Part shown: in pieces, positions 1 to 6,378 of the stretch
How the letters are laid out: each line of letters begins with the position of its first letter
Numbering within the stretch: position 1 is the stretch's first letter
Assembly (NCBI GenBank): GCA_013824385.1
Contig: PNNU01000035.1
Coordinates: 1 to 14,478, forward strand
Reading direction: 5' to 3'
Source of the DNA: Anaerolinea sp.
GTDB taxonomy: Bacteria; Chloroflexota; Anaerolineae; Anaerolineales; Anaerolineaceae
DNA length: 14,478 nt
Notes under the pieces: generated by a model
Databases searched by the model: none
What the model saw: the letters and a program-made list of their open reading frames with translations, nothing else
What the model was told of the DNA's origin: nothing
Position numbers and translations under genes: made by a program

Positions 1-423
1 GACAAGAAATATGAAGACCGCACCAACAATGTCTTCAGTGGACCAATGGTCATTCCCACACCGTCATGGTGGTGGCGGTACGATCCCACCTTCGCGCGAC
101 CATCCTACTCCACCCCGGTTTCTACCATCGGCGGAATTACGCCTCCTCCTCTTTCCACCTCTGGTGGACACTCCGTCTCGATGCCCACCATGCCTGGCTC
201 TGCTTTTGCGGCCTCGGTGGTTGGCAGCGTTTCAAACTTCTCATCCAAGGTGATGGGCGGATTGACCGGTTTCACCAACGGTGTGACCAACGTAACCAAT
301 CCACCTCCTCCCCCTTCGACTTACCGCAGTTCAGGCGGTGGTTCCAGCGGCGGCGGACATTCATGCGCCTGTGCCTGTGCTTGTGCCGGTTGTGCCTGCG
401 CCTGTGCTGGCGGCGGACGTTAG
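1..423 (+). CDS. C-terminal part of a protein with a Cys-Ala alternating tail (5' end outside window)
   Basis: The frame is open from base 1, so this is the 3' part of a longer gene. The first in-frame ATG (base 46) is probably internal, because residues before it (DKKYEDRTNNVFSGP) read like ordinary protein. The 140 visible residues run from a Trp-rich stretch (SWWWRYDP) through Pro/Ser/Thr/Gly low-complexity sequence, a middle segment rich in Ala/Val/Ser/Gly, a run of five prolines, then GGGSSGGGHS and the end CACACACAGCACACAGGGR. Seven cysteines lie in the last 19 residues and none elsewhere in the visible part. It resembles the disordered C-termini of bacterial membrane or surface proteins of the DUF2207/TIGR04222 kind, but no domain is visible to prove that. 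Twelve bases downstream starts a radical SAM/SPASM gene. I infer the tail is the substrate of that enzyme, or binds metal. It is not an obvious member of a named RiPP precursor family. Confidence 0.72.
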   Translation, partial: DKKYEDRTNNVFSGPMVIPTPSWWWRYDPTFARPSYSTPVSTIGGITPPPLSTSGGHSVSMPTMPGSAFAASVVGSVSNFSSKVMGGLTGFTNGVTNVTNPPPPPSTYRSSGGGSSGGGHSCACACACAGCACACAGGGR

Positions 424-435
424 TTTGCTGACCTT

Positions 436-1770
436 ATGAATCTGTTCAGCCGTTTGCCCTTCGTTAAAACCAAAACACCAGCAGTGGATTTGCCTGCTGC
501 TGGTGTCTACCATTTTCTGCGCCAGATGGATGAAGAAAAATCCCGTCTGCACTTGCGGTTGGATAACGACGGCTCCGGTTTGTTGATCATCAATGCCAAC
601 CGCGTCTTTCAACTCAACCCTTCCGCGGCGGCGATGATGTTCTTTGCATTGAATGAAACCCCTGCAGAACAAGCTGTTGGCAAACTGCATAAACGTTTTA
701 ATGCCCCCAAGACCACCATCCTCACCGATTACGCCACTATTCAAGATCAACTCGTGGCTTTGATCTCCGATCAAAACTGTCCGATCTGTGAACTTGACCT
801 TGAGACCACCGCACCCTTCTCGTCCAGACCATCCGCGCCATACCGCATGGATCTGGCAATCACCTACCGTTGCAACAATGCCTGCGCACACTGCTACAAC
901 GGACGTCCGCGGAACTACCCGGAACTTTCGACCCAGGAATGGTTCAAAATTCTCGATGAACTATGGAAGATTGGTATTCCGCATATCGTATTTACCGGCG
1001 GCGAGCCCACCTTGCGCGATGACCTGCCCGAGTTGATCCGCCACGCAGAAGCCAACGGACAGATCACCGGCATCAATACCAACGGACGCAAACTGAAAGA
1101 CAAGGCTTATTTACAAAGGCTGGTGGATGCCGGCCTGGATCATGTGCAGATCACTTTTGAATCCCATGTACCTGAAATCCACGATCAAATGGTCTGCCAC
1201 ACCGGTGCCTGGCAAGAAACAGTAGCCGGTTTGAAGAATGCGCTCAATTCCAGCTTGTACGTGATGACCAACACCACCATGCTGACGATTAACAAAACTG
1301 CCATCCCAGATACACTTGAATTCCTCGGTGAGTTGGGATTGAAAACCATCGGCCTCAACGCACTGATCTACTCAGGTCACGGCGCCACCGTTGGAACAGG
1401 TTTATCGGAAAACGAACTTCAGCCCATCCTTGAGACTGCTCAGGTGATCACCAATAAATATCACCAACGCTTGATCTGGTATACGCCGACGCAATATTGC
1501 AATTTTGACCCTGTGCAAATGGGATTGGGCGTCAAAGGCTGCACGGCCGCCTTATACAATATGTGTGTCGAACCCAATGGCGACGTCATCCCCTGTCAAT
1601 CGTATTATCAATCCCTTGGGAATATTTCGAAGGAACCTTGGGATAAGATTTGGAACCATGAATTGGCAATCTCTTTACGTGAACGGCACAACCTGCCAGT
1701 GAAATGCAATGATTGTTCTTTGTTAAGTGAATGCGGCGGCGGATGTCCGCTGTCTGCAAAGGTGAATTAA
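436..1770 (+). CDS. Radical SAM/SPASM protein with N-terminal PqqD-like domain
   Basis: 444 residues. Residues about 20-115 form a PqqD-like (RRE-type) segment, including the LLIINANRVFQLNP region typical of such peptide-binding domains. The radical SAM core follows with the cluster motif CNNACAHC (Cys146, Cys150, Cys153, a CX3CX2C) and the SAM-binding GGEP at 188-191. The C-terminus is a full SPASM domain for auxiliary iron-sulfur clusters: Cys369, Cys377, Cys387 and then Cys424, Cys427, Cys433, Cys437 (CX2CX5CX3C). Enzymes with this layout usually install thioether, C-C or other crosslinks on ribosomal peptides, or act on a protein substrate. The gene starts 12 bases after the Cys-tail gene with no clear Shine-Dalgarno, which suggests translational coupling. 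Context makes the upstream Cys-Ala tail the likely substrate (inference). All catalytic cysteines are present, so activity is plausible; the exact reaction cannot be read from sequence. Confidence 0.9.
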   Translation: MNLFSRLPFVKTKTPAVDLPAAGVYHFLRQMDEEKSRLHLRLDNDGSGLLIINANRVFQLNPSAAAMMFFALNETPAEQAVGKLHKRFNAPKTTILTDYATIQDQLVALISDQNCPICELDLETTAPFSSRPSAPYRMDLAITYRCNNACAHCYNGRPRNYPELSTQEWFKILDELWKIGIPHIVFTGGEPTLRDDLPELIRHAEANGQITGINTNGRKLKDKAYLQRLVDAGLDHVQITFESHVPEIHDQMVCHTGAWQETVAGLKNALNSSLYVMTNTTMLTINKTAIPDTLEFLGELGLKTIGLNALIYSGHGATVGTGLSENELQPILETAQVITNKYHQRLIWYTPTQYCNFDPVQMGLGVKGCTAALYNMCVEPNGDVIPCQSYYQSLGNISKEPWDKIWNHELAISLRERHNLPVKCNDCSLLSECGGGCPLSAKVN

Positions 1771-1794
1771 AACTAGTTCTTCCCGGAGGGAAAA

Positions 1795-2970
1795 ATGAAA
1801 GCCAGGATCAATACTTTTATCAATAACATTCTTTTTACGCCAAAACCCATTCCGGCCGGCAATTATCAGGCCATGTTAAAACTGGATACGGGTCCTACTT
1901 ACCGTCTTCACCTCCGTATCGATGACAAGGGCACCGGCATCTTGATCATAAACGCCAGCACCATTCTGCATTTGAATGCCACTGCCGTGGAATATGCCTA
2001 CCATATGATTAAAGAATCTCCGCTTGAAACCATCTCTGCAGAAATGATGAAACGCTATCGTGTCTCTGAGGATGAAGCAGTCAAGGATTATCAGGAATTC
2101 AAGGAACGTCTCGAAACACTGGTTTCAACTCCAGACCTCGACCCTGAGACCTTTCTGGATATGGAACGGGTGGATCCACACGATCAAAGCATCACTGCAC
2201 CCATGCGCCTGGATTGCGCCCTTACTTATCAGGTTGCAGAAGGCTCAAACGGTGTTTATGCTCCGAATGATAGAGTCAAACGTCTGCTGGATACTGAAGA
2301 ATGGAAACAGATCCTCAAGAATGCCTGGGATGCGGGTATCCCCCACGTGGTCTTCACCGGCGGAGAACCCACCTTGCGGCCAGATGTTTCCGAGCTGGTG
2401 CAATTCACCCAGGAACTCGGCCAGGTAAGCGGATTGATCACCGATGGCAGCCGATTAACTGAAATGGACTACCTGCATCAACTGCTCAATGCCGGTCTTG
2501 ACCATCTGATGATCGTGCTCAACCCTGCCAATGAACAGACTTGGGAAGCCATCAGAGACTCGATTGCCGAGGATATCTTCCTTACCGTGCATCTCACATT
2601 AACCACTCGAAATAAGGAAGATTTTGATAAAACACTCGAAAAACTTGCCAAAATGCAGGTTAAGTCACTTTCTTTAAGCGCGGACACTCAAGAATTATGG
2701 AAAACGCTGCCTCAATTCACCCAAAAAGCAGTTGAAGCCGGTTTCTCTTTGGTATGGGATTTACCTGTACCGTATTCTTCGTTCAACCCTATCGCCCTCG
2801 AATTGGAAATGGGCGAAATGCGATCTGATGGTGGCGGGTCAAGTTGGCTTTATGTTGAACCCGATGGCGACGTTTTAGCCAGTCAGGGTAAGGAAGCCGT
2901 TTTAGGCAACTTCCTCACCGATCCATGGAACAGGATATGGTCAGAGGCAAAAATTACGCGCCATGGATAA
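1795..2970 (+). CDS. Pseudo-radical-SAM paralogue with PqqD-like domain, all cluster cysteines lost
   Basis: 391 residues, clearly paralogous to the preceding enzyme. Shared blocks include the PqqD-like region (LHLRIDDKGTGILIINAS) and GIPHVVFTGGEPTLR, whose GGEP is at 189-192. Where the enzyme has CX3CX2C, this protein has Val147, Ser151 and Val154. The SPASM positions are also replaced (VEPDGDVLAS against VEPNGDVIPC), and the terminal CX2CX5CX3C block is missing because the protein stops soon after WNRIW. Only one cysteine (141) remains, so no [4Fe-4S] cluster of the usual kind can form. The frame is uninterrupted and has a good Shine-Dalgarno (GGAGG near 1784-1788), so it is kept as a protein rather than decaying. 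I infer a structural or substrate-recruiting partner of the active enzyme, possibly as a heterodimer. A methyltransferase gene overlaps its last 8 bases. Confidence 0.87.
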   Translation: MKARINTFINNILFTPKPIPAGNYQAMLKLDTGPTYRLHLRIDDKGTGILIINASTILHLNATAVEYAYHMIKESPLETISAEMMKRYRVSEDEAVKDYQEFKERLETLVSTPDLDPETFLDMERVDPHDQSITAPMRLDCALTYQVAEGSNGVYAPNDRVKRLLDTEEWKQILKNAWDAGIPHVVFTGGEPTLRPDVSELVQFTQELGQVSGLITDGSRLTEMDYLHQLLNAGLDHLMIVLNPANEQTWEAIRDSIAEDIFLTVHLTLTTRNKEDFDKTLEKLAKMQVKSLSLSADTQELWKTLPQFTQKAVEAGFSLVWDLPVPYSSFNPIALELEMGEMRSDGGGSSWLYVEPDGDVLASQGKEAVLGNFLTDPWNRIWSEAKITRHG

Positions 2971-3715
2971 TCTGGATTGGCATGCGCGTTTCGCCGTCCA
3001 GGCGGGGTGGACAAAAGAGCTGCGCCATTATCTCTACAATCAAGTAGGAATCAACGAAAAGTCCCGCGTCCTTGAAGTTGGATGCGGGACAGGTGTTATC
3101 ACCTCAGAATTAAAGGAATTTACCAAGATTCAAGTGTCGAGTATCGACATCCAGTTTGAGCGGCTTGAGTTTGCTAAAAAACAGGATGCTCCTTCCAATT
3201 ATGACTGTGCAGATGTTTATCATCTTCCTTTCTCACAGGATTGCTTTGACTTCGTGGTAGCGCATTACTTATTCCTTTGGCTGAAAGAACCCGTTCAAGC
3301 ACTGATTGAAATTCTACGTGTGCTTAAACCTGGCGGTTGCATGGTTGTACTCGCCGAACCTGATTATCTGGCCAGAATCGATAATCCAAAAGAGTTATGG
3401 GTTTTGGGCGAAATGCAAACCAAAGCCCTCATTCAGCAAGGCGCCAATCCGATGGCGGGAAGGCTGCTTTCAACCCAGATGCAACAGGCCGGGTTTCGTG
3501 AAATTCAATACGGAATTTCGGGCTATCAAGTAAAATCTAATGAGATACCTGGTTGGTTTGACTCCGAGTGGAAAACACTGGAAAACGATCTTGCTGAACA
3601 AGCTTCCGCTCAAGAATTAATTAAATTGCACGACCTTGATCAGATGGCTTATCAAAATGGAACCAGAATCAGATGGGTGCCGACTTTTTACGCTTACGGA
3701 AATAAATATTACTAA
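2963..3715 (+). CDS. Class I SAM-dependent methyltransferase
   Basis: 250 residues with the Rossmann-like methyltransferase layout. Motif I is VLEVGCGTG at about 36-44. An acidic strand end follows (SIDIQ, about 79-83), then a DVYHLPFSQDCFDFVVA segment (motifs II/III, Methyltransf_11 style) and LRVLKPGG near 125-132. The C-terminal third has no motif that gives a substrate. The ATG overlaps the end of the pseudo-radical-SAM gene by 8 bases in another frame, so the two are translationally coupled and belong to one operon. No strong Shine-Dalgarno is seen (a weak AGAGG about 14 bases upstream). Context suggests it methylates the Cys-tail protein or an intermediate of the same pathway, but the family is broad and a small-molecule substrate cannot be excluded. 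A hairpin terminator follows about 65 bases after the stop. Confidence 0.87.
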   Translation: MDNLDWHARFAVQAGWTKELRHYLYNQVGINEKSRVLEVGCGTGVITSELKEFTKIQVSSIDIQFERLEFAKKQDAPSNYDCADVYHLPFSQDCFDFVVAHYLFLWLKEPVQALIEILRVLKPGGCMVVLAEPDYLARIDNPKELWVLGEMQTKALIQQGANPMAGRLLSTQMQQAGFREIQYGISGYQVKSNEIPGWFDSEWKTLENDLAEQASAQELIKLHDLDQMAYQNGTRIRWVPTFYAYGNKYY

Positions 3716-3780
3716 TTTATTACAATTAACGTCATTTGTCACTTATATAAATTAGTAGTAGGTAATAGAATCTATGCCGT

Positions 3781-3834
3781 AGGTCAGAGGACGCATTACT
3801 GCTAACATTGCTAATGTTTTCTGACCTCTTTTTA
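3781..3834 (+). terminator. Intrinsic terminator or attenuator between the methyltransferase and MFS genes
   Basis: AGGTCAGA (3781-3788) pairs with TCTGACCT (3820-3827), and the loop holds a smaller hairpin ACATT-gct-AATGT (3805-3817). CTTTTTA follows directly. This would end the radical SAM operon. It lies only about 22 bases before the MFS start codon, so any MFS promoter must sit upstream of or inside it, which leaves attenuation of the MFS gene possible. Confidence 0.6.
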
Positions 3835-3856
3835 TACCTTAAGCTGGGAGGGTTGC

Positions 3857-5197
3857 ATGAAAGGTGAACACAAAAGATCCGGTCGAACCTTATTTGCCCT
3901 TGGATTGGGAAATCTGGTTGATTCAGGCGAGAGCCAATCTATGGGAGTATTGACACCCATTATTGTTCAACTCTTTGGTGTCAATTTAGCATTAATCGGC
4001 CTCATGGAAACCCTGCGCAGTATCACCCAGACGGTCAGCGCGCCGTTTTGGGGCTACGCATCGGATAGATGGTCCCGCAAGAAAGTGCTTTTTTTTGGTA
4101 CTGGTATCTGGGGCATCTGGACGATTTTGGTAGGGTTGATGCCGAACTTTACAGGTCTGATGATCATCCGCATCATTTCAGGTCTCGGTCTGGGTTGTTT
4201 AATGCCCGCGACCTTTTCACTCTTGGGAGACCATTTTTCACAAGACAAACGCGGACGCGCCCTTGGCATGATCAGTCTAATTGGCCTCTTGGGTACCGTT
4301 ATCGGTGTGATTGCCCTTGGGTTTGTGGCCACCCCCGATCTGTGGAAATGGGGTTTCATCGGCCTGGGTCTGGCCAGCATCGTCACTGGATTTGTGATCC
4401 TTGTGTTTGTTGAAGAACCCACCCGCGGATCTTCAGAGCCCGAACTGCAAGGGATCATCACCAAGGCAGACGAAAGCCGCTATAAGATCAATGTCAAAGA
4501 CATGATCGAAACTTTAAAAATACCCACCATCTGGGCAGCCATTATTCAGGGCGTCACAGGATCCATGCCGTGGGTGGTAATGGGCGTGTTTTTGATCAAC
4601 TGGATGGTTAATGAACTTCATTTCTCCAACCAGATATCATTGACGAATCCCCAGGGCAGCGCCCCGATAGTTTTTGCTTTTGTAGTCATTGGCGCGGCCA
4701 TCAGTAACTTTGTCGGCGGCATCATCGGTGATTATGCTGAAAAGAAAAACGCCAAATACGGCCGCACCATCATCGGACAGTTCTCTGTTTTCATCGGCGT
4801 TCCACTGATGTTTGTACTGATCAAGTACGGTCCGCAGATGAGCTTCGGTCTCTTTCTGGGCTGGGCATTCATGACCGCATTGCTGGTTGGCTGGCCTGGT
4901 ACAGGCGCCAAACAACCCATGATGCAAGCCGTTGTGCCCCCTGAGAGGCGCTCAAGTGCCTATTCGATGGTCAACCTGATTGAAGGTGGCTTGTCGGCCT
5001 TCTCAAGCATGATCGCGGGCGCATTATCCGTCAAGATCGGCCTGACCAACGCCCTGCTGTGGACGATCCCCTTTCCGTGGATCATCTGCGGCATCGGTTT
5101 TACCCTCTTCTATTTCACCTATCCCAAGGATGCGGCCAAGATCCGTGCGAAAATGGCAGACCGCCGTGAAGAGTTGATCAAGGCACATCAAGGTTAG
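3857..5197 (+). CDS. Major facilitator superfamily transporter
   Basis: 446 residues, strongly hydrophobic, with about twelve predicted membrane segments, the normal size for an MFS permease. The motif-A loop between helices 2 and 3 is clear: GYASDRWSRKK at about 66-76. Helix 4 onward reads RIISGLGLGCLMPATFSLLGDHF, with the Arg and Gly-rich pattern of MFS motif B. A longer hydrophilic stretch around residues 190-220 fits the central cytoplasmic loop. The tail is charged (AKIRAKMADRREELIKAHQG) and cytoplasmic. The ATG follows GGGAGGG at a good distance. The substrate is unknown. It is on the same strand as the radical SAM unit and 141 bases behind it, so it could export a product, but a terminator-like hairpin lies between them and the link is only positional. 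Confidence 0.9.
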   Translation: MKGEHKRSGRTLFALGLGNLVDSGESQSMGVLTPIIVQLFGVNLALIGLMETLRSITQTVSAPFWGYASDRWSRKKVLFFGTGIWGIWTILVGLMPNFTGLMIIRIISGLGLGCLMPATFSLLGDHFSQDKRGRALGMISLIGLLGTVIGVIALGFVATPDLWKWGFIGLGLASIVTGFVILVFVEEPTRGSSEPELQGIITKADESRYKINVKDMIETLKIPTIWAAIIQGVTGSMPWVVMGVFLINWMVNELHFSNQISLTNPQGSAPIVFAFVVIGAAISNFVGGIIGDYAEKKNAKYGRTIIGQFSVFIGVPLMFVLIKYGPQMSFGLFLGWAFMTALLVGWPGTGAKQPMMQAVVPPERRSSAYSMVNLIEGGLSAFSSMIAGALSVKIGLTNALLWTIPFPWIICGIGFTLFYFTYPKDAAKIRAKMADRREELIKAHQG

Positions 5198-5209
5198 CTT
5201 AAAATAATC

Positions 5210-5254
5210 AGCCGATCTTCGCTTAAAGCATTGTCAAATTGAGCGAAGACGGCT
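5210..5254 (+). terminator. Long hairpin after the MFS gene, overlapping the tRNA promoter
   Basis: AGCCG-a-TCTTCGCT (5210-5223) pairs with AGCGAAGACGGCT (5242-5254): 13 base pairs with one bulged A. It starts 13 bases after the MFS stop. ATAATT follows rather than a proper T-run, so it may be a weak terminator or an mRNA 3'-end stabiliser. The -35 box of the tRNA promoter lies in the loop and the first base of the -10 is in the right arm. Confidence 0.4.
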
Positions 5255-5259
5255 ATAAT
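5231..5259 (+). promoter_or_regulatory. Sigma70-type promoter of tRNA-Pro
   Basis: TTGTCA (5231-5236), a 17-base spacer, then a perfect TATAAT (5254-5259). The start of transcription would be near 5266, giving a 5' leader of about 7 bases before the mature tRNA. Confidence 0.8.
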
Positions 5260-5272
5260 TCTGCTCGTTGTT

Positions 5273-5349
<77 letters not shown>

Positions 5350-5359
5350 ACAGTAAGTC

Positions 5360-5390
5360 AAGACTGGTAGGGCTACCAGTCTTTTGTTTT
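5360..5390 (+). terminator. Intrinsic terminator of tRNA-Pro
   Basis: AAGACTGGTA (5360-5369), loop GGGC, TACCAGTCTT (5374-5383): a perfect 10-bp stem followed by TTGTTTT. It ends the tRNA transcript. Confidence 0.85.
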
Positions 5391-5481
5391 AAGGTCGTTG
5401 GTTTAGCATCGAGCTATGATACACATCCTCTCGCCCCGACTACAGTACCAAAAAGACAGACACGGGCGTCTGTCTTTTTTT
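5391..5481 (+). repeat. Direct repeat copy 1: tRNA-Pro 3' end plus terminator
   Basis: First of two near-identical units, starting AAGGTCGTTGGTTTAGCATC. Bases 5425-5447 repeat 23 bases of the tRNA 3' end and its flank (5333-5355) exactly: the 3' half of the T arm, the acceptor 3' strand and CTACAGTA. The unit ends in a hairpin, AAAAGACAGAC (5451-5461) with GTCTGTCTTTT (5468-5478), and a T-run, so each unit carries its own terminator. The sequence before the tRNA piece is not part of this tRNA. No open reading frame or CRISPR-like spacing is involved. Confidence 0.85.
5450..5481 (+). terminator. Terminator inside repeat copy 1
   Basis: Stem AAAAGACAGAC/GTCTGTCTTTT with loop ACGGGC, followed by a run of seven T. 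Confidence 0.75.
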
Positions 5482-5498
5482 ATTTAATAATCTTTGGC

Positions 5499-5590
5499 AA
5501 GGTCGTTGGTTTAGCATCGAGCTATGATACACATCCTCTCGCCCGACTACAGTACCAAAAAGACAGACACGGGTGTCTGTCTTTTTTTTT
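5499..5590 (+). repeat. Direct repeat copy 2: tRNA-Pro 3' end plus terminator
   Basis: Second unit, offset 108 bases from copy 1 and separated from it by 17 unique bases (5482-5498). It differs from copy 1 by one missing C in the tRNA-derived part (GCCCGAC for GCCCCGAC; tRNA piece at 5533-5554), a C-to-T change beside the terminator loop, and a longer T-run. Such close identity implies a recent duplication or ongoing homogenisation. Confidence 0.85.
5557..5590 (+). terminator. Terminator inside repeat copy 2
   Basis: Stem AAAAAGACAGACA (5557-5569) with TGTCTGTCTTTTT (5574-5586), loop CGGG, then more T. The C-to-T change relative to copy 1 lengthens the stem by one pair. Confidence 0.78.
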
Positions 5591-5810
5591 ACCATTTTAA
5601 TGGAATAAGGTGAGGTTGGACTCTTGTTACTCAGCTATGCACTCGGCTTCGCCTCGTAAATCCTCTGACTTCGACCTGTTTAGAAAAATATGAAAGAATC
5701 CATTTCTATTGAGGAGTGGGATTTATCACTTCAAAGAGATAACATGTCTGTATAATGAATATAAACGATGCTTTCATTGAAATATTCTGCTCATTAAATG
5801 GAGGTGTTAT
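5591..5810. other. Gene-free stretch between the tRNA repeats and the GYD gene
   Basis: I see no convincing gene, RNA or repeat in the first 150 bases. The last part holds the likely control region of the GYD gene: a perfect TATAAT at 5751-5756 without a good -35 at the right distance (ACTTCA at 5728-5733 is weak), and GGAGG just before the start codon. Confidence 0.5.
5751..5756 (+). promoter_or_regulatory. Possible -10 box for the GYD-domain gene
   Basis: Perfect TATAAT about 55 bases upstream of the start codon in AT-rich DNA. The -35 region is poor (ACTTCA at 17-base spacing), so only the -10 is supported. Confidence 0.45.
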
Positions 5811-6131
5811 ATGCATAAGTATCTTCTATTCGGTTCTTATACAGCAGAAGGTTTCAAAGGTCTTTTAGCAGAGGGCGGTCCCAGGCGAGTTGAAGCAGTC
5901 AGAATTGCTGTCGAAAGCGTTGGCGGCACACTTGAATCCTTTTACTTCTCCCTGGGTGAAAATGATTTCTATGTGATCGTCAATTTGCCGGATAATATGT
6001 CGGCTACTGCTTTTTCATTAGCCGGCAATGCCAGCGCCTATTTCACCATGAAGACAGTCTCTCTGCTCACCCCCGAGGAATTGGACAAGGCTTTAAGGAT
6101 CAACGTTAATTATCGCTACCCTGGAAAATGA
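5811..6131 (+). CDS. GYD-domain protein
   Basis: 106 residues covering one whole GYD domain (Pfam PF08734 family as I recognise it). The features are the opening KYLLFGSYTAEGFKGLLAEGG, then RRVEAVRIAVESVGGTLESFYFSLGENDFYVIVNLPDN, and the closing LLTPEELDKAL. These are small cytosolic proteins with a ferredoxin-like (dimeric alpha/beta barrel) fold; the biochemical role of the family is not settled. A strong GGAGG precedes the ATG. There is no signal peptide or membrane segment. It stands alone, with its own -10 box upstream and a large hairpin about 100 bases after the stop. The broken TetR gene downstream is on the same strand but has its own promoter, so a shared role cannot be claimed. Confidence 0.88.
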   Translation: MHKYLLFGSYTAEGFKGLLAEGGPRRVEAVRIAVESVGGTLESFYFSLGENDFYVIVNLPDNMSATAFSLAGNASAYFTMKTVSLLTPEELDKALRINVNYRYPGK

Positions 6132-6236
6132 CAGGCGGAGGATTTTGTTTCAACGGGAAGATTAAAAAACCATCCTCTCCAAACTGGAAAAAGCATCGAT
6201 TTCGAATAATTTATTGTAATAAAACGGAAATTTTTT

Positions 6237-6286
6237 AAGCTGTGATATCGATCGGTTTATTGCATTCTATATCAATATCACAGCTT
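6237..6286 (+). terminator. 12-bp perfect inverted repeat downstream of the GYD gene
   Basis: AAGCTGTGATAT (6237-6248) and ATATCACAGCTT (6275-6286) are perfectly complementary with a 26-base loop, followed by TTG and preceded by a run of six T. It is probably a terminator for the GYD gene, though the loop is large and the T-run short. An operator role is the alternative. Confidence 0.45.
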
Positions 6287-6294
6287 TTGTTGAC

Positions 6295-6331
6295 CTAAAT
6301 CTTTTACAATTTAGTGAGTTGACCATATAGA
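6295..6331 (+). promoter_or_regulatory. Promoter and candidate operator of the broken TetR gene
   Basis: TTTACA (6303-6308), 17-base spacer, TATAGA (6326-6331). A palindrome CTAAAT-cttttaca-ATTTAG (6295-6314) covers the -35, the usual place for a TetR-type autoregulatory operator. TTGACC occurs twice nearby (6290 and 6319). The assignment is by inspection only. Confidence 0.45.
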
Positions 6332-6378
6332 ATAAGGTGTTATTTTGTACAAGCATCAATTTGGAGGAATAGAGCATT

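Noticed and set aside
46..423. ATG at base 46 as the start of a short, complete RiPP precursor
   Set aside because: The frame is open to base 1 and the residues before the ATG look like protein; no Shine-Dalgarno precedes it. The gene is more likely longer and cut by the window.
361..891. 176-codon minus-strand frame opposite the Cys-tail and radical SAM genes
   Set aside because: It lies antisense to well-supported coding sequence, has no domain, and its Thr/Gly repeat end mirrors the Cys-Ala repeat of the other strand.
4054..4464. 136-codon minus-strand frame inside the MFS gene
   Set aside because: It is antisense to membrane-protein coding sequence and Pro/Arg/Met-rich as expected of a shadow frame.
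5391..5590. CRISPR-like array
   Set aside because: There are only two units of about 90 bases with a 17-base gap, containing tRNA sequence and terminators. This does not match CRISPR repeat-spacer sizes.
6138..6177. GAGGAT/ATCCTC inverted repeat just after the GYD gene
   Set aside because: Only six pairs around a 28-base loop with no T-run; too weak to call a terminator.
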